Below are positions 9,039 to 17,110 of a stretch of DNA of 64,000 nucleotides, in pieces. Every line of letters begins with the position of its first letter. Positions within the stretch are counted from its first letter, which is position 1. The position numbers and the translations under genes are program-made. The stretch comes from Nocardia amamiensis NBRC 102102 (GTDB lineage: Bacteria > Actinomycetota > Actinomycetes > Mycobacteriales > Mycobacteriaceae), in the NCBI RefSeq assembly GCF_001612745.1, contig NZ_BDBA01000029.1:25928-89927 (forward strand), written 5' to 3'. Under the pieces are notes generated by a model. The model did not search any database and was not told where the DNA came from. It saw only the letters and a list, made by a program, of their open reading frames with translations.

Positions 9039-9818
9039 TCAGTTGGCCCGGTAGCGCGAGGCGAGTTCGGGGCTCTGTCCGCCGAACGCGGCGAGGTCGG
9101 CTTTGAAGACGGCGTCGAGGAGGCCGGCGTCTTCCAGACCGGGGGCGCAGACGACTTCGCCGAGTTCGAGGCCGCGTAGTCCGGCGGTGACGACCTCATC
9201 GGCGGTCATGCGGGGCACGGCGCTCAGGTCGAGGCCTTGGCGCTGGTGGAATTCGGTGGCGACGATGCCGGGGCAGAGGACCTCGACCTGGATGCCGGTG
9301 CCTTCCAGTTCGGCGCTGAGCGTCTGGGACATGGCGACGAGGTGGGCCAGGGTGCCGGCGTAGACGGCACGGCGGGGCAGGACGGAACCGTCGGCGGGGG
9401 CGCTGAAGGCGATCATCCCGGCCACGTTGATGATCTGTCCTGCACCGCGTTCCTGCATGCCGGTGACGGCGGCGCGGGTGAGCATGGTGGGGGCGACGAC
9501 CTTGACGTTGACGAGTTCGCGCGCCTTGTCGGCGGGCAGTTGGGCCAGCGGCATGTAGTGGGCGACGCCGGCATTGTTGACGAGCATGGTCAGCGGCTCG
9601 CCGGCGCAGATCTCGGCAACGGTGTCGATGCCGGTGTCGGTGGACAGGTCGGCTGCGACAGTGCGGACCGTGACGTCGGGGTGGTCGGCGGCGAACTCGT
9701 CGAGGCGGTCCTTGCGGCGGCCGGTGATGATCAGGTCGTTGCCGTCCGCAGCGAGGCGTTCGGCGAATGCCTTGCCGATGCCGGAGGTGGCGCCGGTGAC
9801 GAGGGCGAGCTTGCTCAT
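9039..9818 (-). CDS. SDR-family oxidoreductase lacking the usual catalytic lysine
   Basis: 259 residues from the ATG at 9818, which follows AAAGGAAC. The NAD(P)-binding motif TGATSGIG is at residues 8-15 and the NNAG motif near residue 90. The active site is unusual: where classical enzymes have S...YxxxK, this protein has NVAG and YAGTL, so both the serine and the lysine are replaced although the tyrosine is kept. The rest aligns well with the SDR fold through FGGQSPELASRYR at the end. It follows a second oxidoreductase gene (9896-10741) on the same strand. The reaction is unknown and may not be classical dehydrogenation. Confidence 0.8.
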   Translation of the reverse strand: MSKLALVTGATSGIGKAFAERLAADGNDLIITGRRKDRLDEFAADHPDVTVRTVAADLSTDTGIDTVAEICAGEPLTMLVNNAGVAHYMPLAQLPADKARELVNVKVVAPTMLTRAAVTGMQERGAGQIINVAGMIAFSAPADGSVLPRRAVYAGTLAHLVAMSQTLSAELEGTGIQVEVLCPGIVATEFHQRQGLDLSAVPRMTADEVVTAGLRGLELGEVVCAPGLEDAGLLDAVFKADLAAFGGQSPELASRYRAN

Positions 9819-9895
9819 GCGTGCTGTTCCTTTCGGGTGTCGGCCGAAATGGCCGGAGTAAATGTGTGTTCGGTGCGGACTGCTCGGCGACGGCC

Positions 9896-10741
9896 TCAGG
9901 CGTTGAGGCGGTCCAGCAGCCGCGCAAGTCCACGCGCTCCGGCTAGGCCACGCTCGGTGACGGCGGTGGAGTCGATGTCGGCTTCGCGCATGGCCTGGTC
10001 GAACAGCTCCATGTCCAGCACTTCCAGACCGGTGAGGTGTTCGACGATGTCGGGCCGCACGATGGCACGCAGCAGGAACAGTGCTGCGCTGGCGGCGCTG
10101 CCCAGCTCGAGGACCTCCACCAGCCGGCCAGGGTTCAGCCCCAGCTCCGCGGCCAGTTCGACGACCTCCCCGATGGCAGCCTGGTTCATCATCAGCAGCG
10201 CGTTGTTGAACAGCTTCGCCGTCTGCCCCTCCCCGGCCGCACCGAGGTGCACCACGTGGCGGGAGAAGGACTCGAACACGGGCCTGCAGCGCTCGGCCGC
10301 GGACTGCGGACCGCCGACCATCGTGGTCAGTCGGCGCTCCTGCGCGGCCGGACGGCCACCGCTGACCGGCGCGTCCAACACCTCCACACCGGCCTTCGCG
10401 CACAGCTCGGTAAGCCGCACGGCGTTGCTGGGCAGGCCGGTGCCGTGGTTGACGACGACCGTGCCGGGACGCAGGCCTTCGAGCAGCTGGCCGGCCAGCT
10501 GCAGGACGTCGTCGTCGGTACGGACGCACAAGCCGACGAGGTCGCAGGCAGCCGCCAGCTCACCGACCGTGTCGTGCCGCCGGTGGGCGACGTTGCCGAG
10601 GCCGTCCAGGGAGACGGGGCGCCGGGCCCAGACGTGCAGGGGGAACCCTGCTTCGGCGATCGCGGTGGCCATGGGCAGGCCCTGGTCACCCAGCCCGATG
10701 AACCCCACGACGGGCCTTGCGGGTGTTCGTGCTTCTGTCAT
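9896..10741 (-). CDS. NAD(P)-dependent beta-hydroxyacid-type dehydrogenase
   Basis: 281 residues from the ATG at 10741. The N-terminal Rossmann motif GFIGLGDQGLPMA (residues 11-23) and the substrate loop DAPVSGGRPAA are those of 6-phosphogluconate / 3-hydroxyisobutyrate dehydrogenase relatives. The catalytic lysine is within TAKLFNN, followed by an all-helical C-terminal half. It probably reduces or oxidises a small beta-hydroxy acid or imine. It is divergent from an XRE regulator (10844) over a 102-base gap and upstream of the SDR gene at 9039, so the three probably form one regulated unit. Confidence 0.85.
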   Translation of the reverse strand: MTEARTPARPVVGFIGLGDQGLPMATAIAEAGFPLHVWARRPVSLDGLGNVAHRRHDTVGELAAACDLVGLCVRTDDDVLQLAGQLLEGLRPGTVVVNHGTGLPSNAVRLTELCAKAGVEVLDAPVSGGRPAAQERRLTTMVGGPQSAAERCRPVFESFSRHVVHLGAAGEGQTAKLFNNALLMMNQAAIGEVVELAAELGLNPGRLVEVLELGSAASAALFLLRAIVRPDIVEHLTGLEVLDMELFDQAMREADIDSTAVTERGLAGARGLARLLDRLNA

Positions 10742-10843
10742 GCCTCCACGGTCGGCGTGAGACGCGCGATCAGGTAGTAGACCCGTTTTCCTGGGAATGG
10801 CGGTACCAGGACAGGCATCTCGTTGCTCGTCACAATCAACGGC

Positions 10844-11665
10844 ATGGCGACCACACCACTCGGCGCGGCCTTGCACCGCTGGCGCGATCACGTCTCGCCC
10901 CAGGCCGTCGGCCTACCCGTGGGGGGACGGAGGCGCGCTGCCGGGCTGCGCCGCGAGGAAGTGTCCCAGCTGGCCGGCATCTCCGCCGACTACCTCATCC
11001 GGCTCGAACAGGGACGCGCCACCAATCCTTCACCCCAGGTCGTCGAAGCCCTGGCCCGCGCGCTGCGACTTACCCAGGAGGAACGCGCCCACCTCTTCCA
11101 CCTGGCCGGTCTCGCACCACCAGGCCCCGGCATGGTTCCGCGGCACATCACCCCCGGCGTGCACCGCATGCTGGATCGGCTGACCGGCACGCCTGTCGCC
11201 GTCTTCGACGCCGCCTGGACCCAGCTACTCGCCAACCCCCTCTACACGGCACTCATAGGGGAATGGCACGGCAACGACCTCAACGCGGTCTGGCGCAACT
11301 TCCTCAACCCCCACAGCCGCGTACGCCACACCCCCGAATCCAAAGGCGCGCTCCAGACAGCGCAAGTCGCCGACCTGTCCCGTACCGCCAGCCGCTACCC
11401 CGATGACGAGAACCTGCACTCTCTCATCGCCGAACTACGCCGCCGCAGCGCCCACTTCGACAACCTCTGGGAATCGAGCGCCGTCGGCCAGCACCTAGCC
11501 GCCCGCAAAACCATCGACCACCCCCACGTCGGCGCCCTGACCCTGGACTGCGACGTCCTCAGCGTCGCAGGCAGCGACCTGCGCATCATGGTCTACACAG
11601 CCCAACCCGGCACCGAAGACGCCGACCGCCTGGCGGTCCTGAGTGTCATAGGGACGCAGATGTGA
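10844..11665 (+). CDS. XRE-family regulator with MmyB-like ligand domain
   Basis: 273 residues. The N-terminal helix-turn-helix (LRREEVSQLAGISADYLIRLEQGR, about residues 34-57) is followed by the MmyB-type PAS-like domain (residues 100-260), which in relatives binds a small hydrophobic ligand. The ATG at 10844 is preferred over an in-frame ATG at 10823 because the family begins close to the GAALHRWR helix. Regulators of this type are commonly divergent from a single oxidoreductase they control, as here with 10741. A related protein is at 37466-38323. Confidence 0.85.
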   Translation: MATTPLGAALHRWRDHVSPQAVGLPVGGRRRAAGLRREEVSQLAGISADYLIRLEQGRATNPSPQVVEALARALRLTQEERAHLFHLAGLAPPGPGMVPRHITPGVHRMLDRLTGTPVAVFDAAWTQLLANPLYTALIGEWHGNDLNAVWRNFLNPHSRVRHTPESKGALQTAQVADLSRTASRYPDDENLHSLIAELRRRSAHFDNLWESSAVGQHLAARKTIDHPHVGALTLDCDVLSVAGSDLRIMVYTAQPGTEDADRLAVLSVIGTQM

Positions 11666-11674
11666 CACCCGTCC

Positions 11675-12634
11675 CTACTGTCTTCCACGGTCCAGGCTGA
11701 TCTGCGCCACCAGTGCGCGGTGGTCCGCGCCTGGTAGGTCTACCGTGTCCACCGCTACTGTGCGACCGCCGGCGATGAGGATGTGGTCGATTCCGACCAG
11801 GGGCGGCCACCGCTTGTCGGTCGGATAGGTGACCAGATGCCCGGCACCCGCCTGCTCGGCGGCGTCGTCGAAACGCCCTGACAACATCGCGCGGAACTGG
11901 GAATGATCGTAGGTCGCATTGAAGTCGCCACCGGCGATCACCGGCCGGCTCGACGGCGATCGTTCGAGAATTTCGCGCAGACGGGACAACTCGTCGGCCC
12001 AGACCTGCGTACCGAACACCGGCGGCACCGGATGGAACGCGTAAACCGTGACCGGTCCGACGTCCGGGATACTCGCTATCGCCGAGAGCTGGTTCAGCAC
12101 GAACCCGTCGTACTCAACGGTTTCCGACAGCGGGTAGCTGCTCCAGATTCCTGTACCAGCCGCGGTCCTTCCGGGGGAGAGATACCGGTACGGCAGCAAC
12201 TGGTCGAGTCCCGCCCCGCCGAGATCCTCGATGGCCGCCGGCGTGAGTTCATTGACGGTGAGCAGTCCGACTTTTCGCGTGCGCACCTCGTCGACCAGTG
12301 TCCGGGGATCGGCTCCGTCGAACAGAAGATTGGCCTGCATCACTACCACTGCGCGCCCATCCTCATTGCCCGAGCGACCGACATACAGCGGAGCTTGAGT
12401 CCACACCGCGGCGGCAACGACAACGACGGCCACCCCCGCACCGCTCCAGCGCCGCATGGCCACGAACGCCACCGCCCCGACAACCGCGGAACCCATCAGG
12501 TACGGCGCAACCGAAGCCGCCAAGACCAACACGCGGGACCGCGACCCACTGAAGTACAACGCGACCCCGACGGCTCCTGCCAGCGTCGCAATCCATGCGA
12601 GCAGGTCGACACCAACCCGGACCAACTTCGACAT
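11675..12634 (-). CDS. Membrane-anchored endonuclease/exonuclease/phosphatase-family protein
   Basis: 319 residues. Three hydrophobic spans occupy about residues 5-80. The rest is an EEP hydrolase domain facing the outside: NLLFDGADP near residue 103, the glutamate in NELTP, GGDFNATYDH for the metal and phosphate residues, GIDHIL, and the terminal ADHRALVA histidine. Relatives cleave phosphodiesters or act as nucleases and sphingomyelinases. The ATG at 12634 is chosen because the first span begins just after it; an upstream in-frame start at 12667 would add eleven polar residues. It converges on the XRE gene with a 9-base gap. Confidence 0.82.
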   Translation of the reverse strand: MSKLVRVGVDLLAWIATLAGAVGVALYFSGSRSRVLVLAASVAPYLMGSAVVGAVAFVAMRRWSGAGVAVVVVAAAVWTQAPLYVGRSGNEDGRAVVVMQANLLFDGADPRTLVDEVRTRKVGLLTVNELTPAAIEDLGGAGLDQLLPYRYLSPGRTAAGTGIWSSYPLSETVEYDGFVLNQLSAIASIPDVGPVTVYAFHPVPPVFGTQVWADELSRLREILERSPSSRPVIAGGDFNATYDHSQFRAMLSGRFDDAAEQAGAGHLVTYPTDKRWPPLVGIDHILIAGGRTVAVDTVDLPGADHRALVAQISLDRGRQ

Positions 12635-12688
12635 CACACCCGACAGACAAACACACGAGCTAGGCAACGCATACCGGCCGGGTTCTCA

Positions 12689-12745
12689 CGAGTGGCGCAC
12701 CACGGAGGGGGCTACTCGCGTTGTGCCGCAACCGTGTGCCACTCG
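12689..12745. repeat. Long inverted repeat (12-bp arms)
   Basis: CGAGTGGCGCAC at 12689-12700 is matched with one mismatch by GTGTGCCACTCG at 12734-12745, with a 33-base loop. It lies between the EEP gene and a small membrane-protein gene. Its role is unknown; a structured leader or terminator is possible. Confidence 0.35.
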
Positions 12746-12815
12746 TCGGGCAGATGCGGATGCGGCCCCGCGGCCGGTGCATTTGCGCGCTGGAATGCCG
12801 GGTGCAGCGTCGTGA

Positions 12816-13028
12816 CTAAGGCTGGCGCGGCCAATTATGCTGCGGGGCTTGCATGTTCGATGCAGACATCGCGGTGTGGTTGTCCGATGCCCGTGAATAG
12901 CGGCGCGAGTTCGGATCCCACACCATGGCTGCGGCCGCACCGCCGAGCAGGACCACGATAATGGCCACGATTACCACCCACAGCAATACCACCGGTACTT
13001 CGCTCCCGATCATCCCCGTCCGCACCAT
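12816..13028 (-). CDS. Small single-span membrane protein
   Basis: 70 residues. A strongly hydrophobic segment at about residues 11-36 (VPVVLLWVVIVAIIVVLLGG) is followed by a short polar tail rich in Ser, Asn and Gln. I know no family for it. The ATG at 13028 is preceded at a distance by GAGGA; a second possible start lies five codons later. It stands apart from other genes, so its job is not readable. The uninterrupted transmembrane stretch is the main argument that it is real. Confidence 0.45.
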   Translation of the reverse strand: MVRTGMIGSEVPVVLLWVVIVAIIVVLLGGAAAAMVWDPNSRRYSRASDNHTAMSASNMQAPQHNWPRQP

Positions 13029-13119
13029 ATGGCTTGTTATCCTCAGGCGGACAATGCTTTTCGTATTTGTCAGCATTCTTTACAGGCGGGGCGGACGGCG
13101 CGACCCGAGGCGCAGATTC

Positions 13120-13136
13120 TGTGCTGTCACAGCACA
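13120..13136. promoter_or_regulatory. Perfect 7-bp dyad downstream of TetR gene
   Basis: TGTGCTGTCACAGCACA has 7-bp arms around TCA. It lies about 90 bases beyond the stop of the TetR gene at 13227 and about 90 bases upstream of the small membrane-protein start. It could be a short terminator stem or a regulator site. Confidence 0.35.
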
Positions 13137-13226
13137 ACGGAGCCTCGAGGTTTGGGATACGTCGGGTAACGCACACTCGTGATCGTCACGAGCCGTTCGT
13201 TCGAAAGGCTTACGCTCGTTGCCGTC

Positions 13227-13892
13227 TCATTCCTCGATGTTGTCGGTTTGGTCGGTGGGCGGCCGAACGGTGGCGTGAGCGTCGGCGCCGTAGCGAAGTC
13301 CGTCGATGAGCAGATCGACCATGCGCTGAGCGTGGCGGTCGTCCTCAGCGGGAAGGCACAGGTTGCCCACTGCCCGCAGTAGATCGTTGGGGTCGACGTC
13401 GGCGCGGACCTCGCCGCTGGCCGCCGCGGCCTCGAGTAGCGATCCGAGGGCGGGTCGCAGGCGCTGGTCGAAGTAGGCGGGCAGCGGCGAGAAGGCGGGG
13501 TCTCCGGAGTGCAGTGCCGCGGCGAGTCCGCGTTTGGTCGCCACGAACTCGGCGTACCGCCGCAGCCACCGCGCCAGCGCCTCGCCGGGTTCGTGCTCGG
13601 CCGCCAGGGTGGCGGCGGCGTCGGCGCAGGCGTCGATCTCGTGTCGGAACACGGCCACGACCAGGTCGGAGCGCTGCGGGAAGTGGCGGTAGACGGTGCC
13701 GAGGCCGACGCCCGCCCTGGCGGCGATCTCCCGCACCGGAGCATCGACGCCGGAGTCGGCGAACACCGCCTTCGCGGCCTCGCGCACCGCATCGATGTTG
13801 CGTTGCGCGTCGGCGCGCACGCGACGTGCCGTACCGCCTGATGCCGTCGATGGCCCCGGATTGTCGTTGTGCTCGATCGGCTTCTGGCCCAT
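13227..13892 (-). CDS. TetR-family repressor
   Basis: 221 residues. After a polar lead of about 25 residues the helix-turn-helix reads VREIAARAGVGLGTVYRHFP (about residues 53-72), followed by a typical helical ligand domain. The ATG at 13892 is used because the longer frame upstream contains the operators. It is divergent from an aldo/keto reductase gene (14019), and the gap contains two matching GGAAC/GTTCC dyads, so it most likely represses itself and the reductase. Confidence 0.87.
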   Translation of the reverse strand: MGQKPIEHNDNPGPSTASGGTARRVRADAQRNIDAVREAAKAVFADSGVDAPVREIAARAGVGLGTVYRHFPQRSDLVVAVFRHEIDACADAAATLAAEHEPGEALARWLRRYAEFVATKRGLAAALHSGDPAFSPLPAYFDQRLRPALGSLLEAAAASGEVRADVDPNDLLRAVGNLCLPAEDDRHAQRMVDLLIDGLRYGADAHATVRPPTDQTDNIEE

Positions 13893-13914
13893 GCGGTTCC
13901 TCCTCTTGCATAAC

Positions 13915-13952
13915 TGGAACGATGTTCCGTATAGTTCTGGAACACAGTTCCA
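13915..13952. promoter_or_regulatory. Two TetR operators
   Basis: TGGAACGATGTTCCG at 13915-13929 and TGGAACACAGTTCCA at 13938-13952 share the pattern TGGAAC-N3-GTTCC; the second is a perfect palindrome. Their centres are 23 bases apart, about two helical turns. They lie between the divergent TetR and aldo/keto reductase genes and probably overlap both promoters. Confidence 0.65.
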
Positions 13953-14018
13953 ATTGTATGGATGGTACGGCACCGCGGCGGTGCCGTACCGCGCACGCGC
14001 ACCTTCGGGAGATCAGTT

Positions 14019-15046
14019 ATGCAGTACCGCACGTTGGGCCGAACAGGGATCAAGGTCAGTCCCTACTGCCTGGGCGCCATGATGTTCGGGGCCGTCGGCA
14101 ACCCCGACCACGACGAGTCGATCCGGATCATCCACAAGGCTTTGGACGCGGGGATCAACTTCATCGACACCGCCGACATGTACTCACACGGCGAGTCCGA
14201 AGAGATCGTCGGCAAGGCACTCGAGGGCCGACGGGACAATGTCGTACTCGCGACCAAGGCGCACCTTCCCATGGGGGAATATCCCAACCAGCAGGGCAAT
14301 TCACGGCGCTGGCTCGTTCGCGAACTCGACGACTCGCTGCGCAGGCTGCGGACCGATCACGTCGACCTGTTCCAGATCCACCGGCCCGCGCCGGACACCG
14401 ACGTGGAAGAGACCCTCTCCGCTCTCACCGACCTGATCCGCGCGGGCAAGGTCCGGGCCATCGGCACCTCCTCCTTTCCCGCGACGGACATCGTCGAGGC
14501 GCAGTGGATCGCCGAACGTCGCGGCCTGCAGCGTTTCCGAACTGAGCAGCCGCCCTACTCGATCCTCGACCGCGGCATCGAACGTGAGGTGCTGCCGGTC
14601 TGTCAGCGCTACGGGATGGGCACGCTGGTCTACAGCCCGCTGGGCGGCGGCCTGCTGACCGGCCGGTACCGCAAGGGGCTGCAGACGACAGCCACCGGGC
14701 GAGCTTCGGGTTCGAGCACCTGGGCGATGAGCGTCGGCTCGATGCTGTCGAGCAACTAGTCCCGCTCGCGCAGCAGGCGGGTCTGCCGATGACTCACCTG
14801 GCCATCGCATTCGCGATCGCCCACGCCGGGGTGACCTCGGCGATCATCGGACCGCGCACCATGCAACACCTCGACGACCTGCTCGCGGGCACCGAAGTCA
14901 CCCTCGACGACGAGATCCTCGATGCGATCGACGAGATCGTCCTACCCGGCACCGACGTCGGCAGACTCGACATGGCCTACGTACCACCGGCCATCTCGAA
15001 CGTGAGCCTGCGGCGCCGCCCGGCCGGCGAGCGCACCGCCGCCTGA
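14019..15046 (+). pseudogene. Aldo/keto reductase interrupted by a frameshift
   Basis: From the ATG at 14019 the frame encodes a normal aldo/keto reductase start: QYRTLGRTGIKVSPYCLG, the catalytic aspartate/tyrosine region DTADMY and the lysine in LATKAH. Homology then stops at about 14702 and resumes one frame earlier: codons from 14705 give FGFEHLGDERRLDAVEQLV, then the conserved C-terminus (IGPRTMQHLDDLL) to the stop at 15046. A loss of one base (or four) near 14703 explains this. As read, the first frame ends at 14759 after 246 residues. It could be a true inactivation or a sequencing error. Two TetR operators precede the gene. Confidence 0.8.
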
Positions 15047-15199
15047 GGCGGTGCCGGTCGCGGGCGGGTAATGCGAGTACCCATCGCCAGGATGTCATCG
15101 TGACCCGGGTCTGCGCTGATCACAGGCCTGATTTCTCGTGCTGACGGGTGTCCCGAAGGCGAGTTGTGGTGGTTGGCCGAGCACTCGAGACTGATTGGT

Positions 15200-16198
15200 A
15201 TGGACCATCTCAGGTACGCCGGATATGTACCGGCCGAATACCGTTCGTTGTCCTTGCCTGCGCCGACCAGCATGTGGTGGCCCTGGCGGGGACGGCGTGT
15301 ACACATCGCGCGCGCCGAGGTGCCCGACGCGCGGGTACGCGTGCTGATGATTCACGGTGCGGGCGGCCATGCCGGTCTACTGTGGCCATTCGCCGCCGTG
15401 GCCGCGCACGAGGGCGTCGAAGCGATGGCAGTGGATCTGCCGCTCTACGGCGACACGGTCGAACCGCGGCCCGCGGCGGTGCGATATCGCGACTGGGTGG
15501 ATCTGCTGACCCAATTCGTCTGCGCTGAAACCGAATCCGACGATCGTCCGCTGGTGCTGTTCGGCGCAAGCATGGGCGGAATGCTCGCCTATGAGGCAGC
15601 GGCACGCACCCGCGCGGTCGCGCACGTCGTAGCGACCTGCTTGCTGGATCCGGTCGACCCCGATGCCCGGCGCGCTGCCGCCCGCTGGTCGGCGACCGGC
15701 GGGATCGCTCCCGCCTTGCTCGCCGCCGTCGAGCCGGTCCTGGGCGGGATTCGGGTCCCGATCCGCTGGATGGTGGACATGAAGAATATGAGTCTCGACC
15801 CGAAGCTGTCCCGGTTGTGCGCGATGGACCCCAGAGGCGGTGGGGTCAGCGTTCCACTCGGCCTGCTCGCCGACTTCCTGCGTTTCCGGCACACGCCGCC
15901 GGAGGATTTCACCGCCGCACCGGTGACCCTGGTGCATCCGGCCGCGGACCGCTGGACAGCGCCGCAGCTGAGCATCCGGTTCCTCGATCGGATCGCCGCA
16001 CCTACGCGGTCGGTGTTGTTGGCAGGCTGCGGTCACTTTCCGATCGAGGAGCCCGGCATCATCCAGCTCGCCACGCAGCTGCGCGACGTGCTGGAAACGG
16101 TTGCGAAAACCGCTGGTCGACCGTCACGTTCCGGCATCGGGGACGAGTCGCAGAGCCAGCGCCACGAGATGCTCGGTGGTGAGGGTGTGCCGAGGTGA
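15200..16198 (+). CDS. Alpha/beta hydrolase
   Basis: 332 residues from the ATG at 15200. The oxyanion motif HGAGGHAG is near residue 53, the nucleophile elbow GASMGG holds the serine near residue 119, a late aspartate is in PAADRWTAP, and the histidine is in GCGHFPIEEPG. This resembles lysophospholipase or acyl-ester hydrolases. The last 75 bases overlap the 3' end of the convergent TetR gene at 16124-16720, so the C-terminal 25 residues (polar, beyond the fold) are read antisense to that gene. The substrate is unknown. Confidence 0.82.
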   Translation: MDHLRYAGYVPAEYRSLSLPAPTSMWWPWRGRRVHIARAEVPDARVRVLMIHGAGGHAGLLWPFAAVAAHEGVEAMAVDLPLYGDTVEPRPAAVRYRDWVDLLTQFVCAETESDDRPLVLFGASMGGMLAYEAAARTRAVAHVVATCLLDPVDPDARRAAARWSATGGIAPALLAAVEPVLGGIRVPIRWMVDMKNMSLDPKLSRLCAMDPRGGGVSVPLGLLADFLRFRHTPPEDFTAAPVTLVHPAADRWTAPQLSIRFLDRIAAPTRSVLLAGCGHFPIEEPGIIQLATQLRDVLETVAKTAGRPSRSGIGDESQSQRHEMLGGEGVPR

Positions 16199-16720
16199 CA
16201 CCCTGTGCACCTGGGCGTCGACCGTATGCACGAGTATTCGCGCGGTCAGTTCGGCGTTCTCGCCGCCGCGCCCGCACCGGTCGAGGTGGAAGGCAACCTC
16301 ATCGACGAGGTAGTCCTCGAATGCCCGCAGCATGTGCAGGTCTGCCGGCGCCTGCGGCGCGAGTCTGTGCATGAGCGCGTGCAATGCGGGCCGGTCCCGG
16401 TGGAGTTCTACCACGGCGTCGAGGATTACCCGCAAGGTCTCCTCGAGCGGTGGCGTGGCGGTGCGTAACTCCGCGAACACCCTGCCGAGTCGGGTACCGG
16501 CTTCCGCAACATGCCGTTCGGCCAGGACACGCAATAGAGCATGCTTGTTCGGGAAGTACTGATACAGCGTCCCGATCGAGACCCCGGCTCGTTCGGCAAT
16601 ACGATTGGTGGTTGCGGCCAGCCCTTCCCGGGAGAACATCTGCGCGGCCGCTTCCAGCAACGTATCCACCATTTCACGGGACCGTTGCTGCCGCGGAGTA
16701 CGTCGCGGACCATCAACCAT
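16124..16720 (-). CDS. TetR-family repressor
   Basis: 198 residues. The DNA-binding domain begins immediately (RTPRQQRSREMVDTLLEAA), with the helix-turn-helix TTNRIAERAGVSIGTLYQYFP at about residues 37-57. The helical C-terminal domain resembles TetR proteins that respond to hydrophobic ligands. Its 3' end overlaps the convergent alpha/beta hydrolase gene by 75 bases, an arrangement that may let the two transcripts interfere. No divergent partner gene is present at its 5' side. Confidence 0.85.
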   Translation of the reverse strand: MVDGPRRTPRQQRSREMVDTLLEAAAQMFSREGLAATTNRIAERAGVSIGTLYQYFPNKHALLRVLAERHVAEAGTRLGRVFAELRTATPPLEETLRVILDAVVELHRDRPALHALMHRLAPQAPADLHMLRAFEDYLVDEVAFHLDRCGRGGENAELTARILVHTVDAQVHRVSPRHTLTTEHLVALALRLVPDAGT

Positions 16721-16781
16721 GTCACCAGCACAGTAGCAGCGAGAAGGTGACCTGCGGCCCGGTCGCGGGATGAGCGGGCCG

Positions 16782-16820
16782 GTTCGGCGCCCGGCATTTC
16801 ATGCATGCCGGGCGCCGAAC
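16782..16820. terminator. 16-bp perfect hairpin terminator
   Basis: GTTCGGCGCCCGGCAT at 16782-16797 pairs perfectly with ATGCCGGGCGCCGAAC at 16805-16820 over a 7-base loop. On the minus strand it begins 3 bases after the stop of the small secreted-protein gene. Twelve arm bases and the loop length are shared with the hairpin at 5095-5125. Confidence 0.75.
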
Positions 16821-16823
16821 GGG

Positions 16824-17024
16824 TCAGCAGAGGGGTTGTACCGAGCCGGCGAACTGGCCCGTGAGCAGGCACCACAGATTGCGCCATGGGGAATTCGGGC
16901 CGGGTGCGGACTGGCTTGCCGAGCCGGATTCGGCCGCGTGCGCCGCCGGGATCGCGGTTGTGTGAGCGGTGCCGAGCAGAGCGGCCGCGATCGCGAGAGC
17001 GACGGTGGTGCGTTTGACGTACAT
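16824..17024 (-). CDS. Small secreted protein
   Basis: 66 residues. The N-terminus KRTTVALAIAAALLGTAHTT is a Sec signal peptide and AHA-AE near residue 30 is a good signal-peptidase site, leaving a mature peptide of about 36 residues with two cysteines (CLLTGQFAGSVQPLC) that could form a disulphide. Such short exported peptides are common and uncharacterised in Nocardia and its relatives. The ATG at 17024 and the directly following terminator support a monocistronic gene. The function is unknown. Confidence 0.7.
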   Translation of the reverse strand: MYVKRTTVALAIAAALLGTAHTTAIPAAHAAESGSASQSAPGPNSPWRNLWCLLTGQFAGSVQPLC

Positions 17025-17110
17025 TCGTACCTACCTAGGGTCGGGTTGGTGCGGTCAGTATCGTCGGCCGATGCTGGGTCCGGGCAGCCCCGAACTCCGC
17101 TGGCAGCAGA

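Noticed and set aside
8525..9199. Long minus-strand frame across the kinase/SDR gap
   Set aside because: Most of it is antiframe of two real genes; the intergenic part matches no family I recognise.
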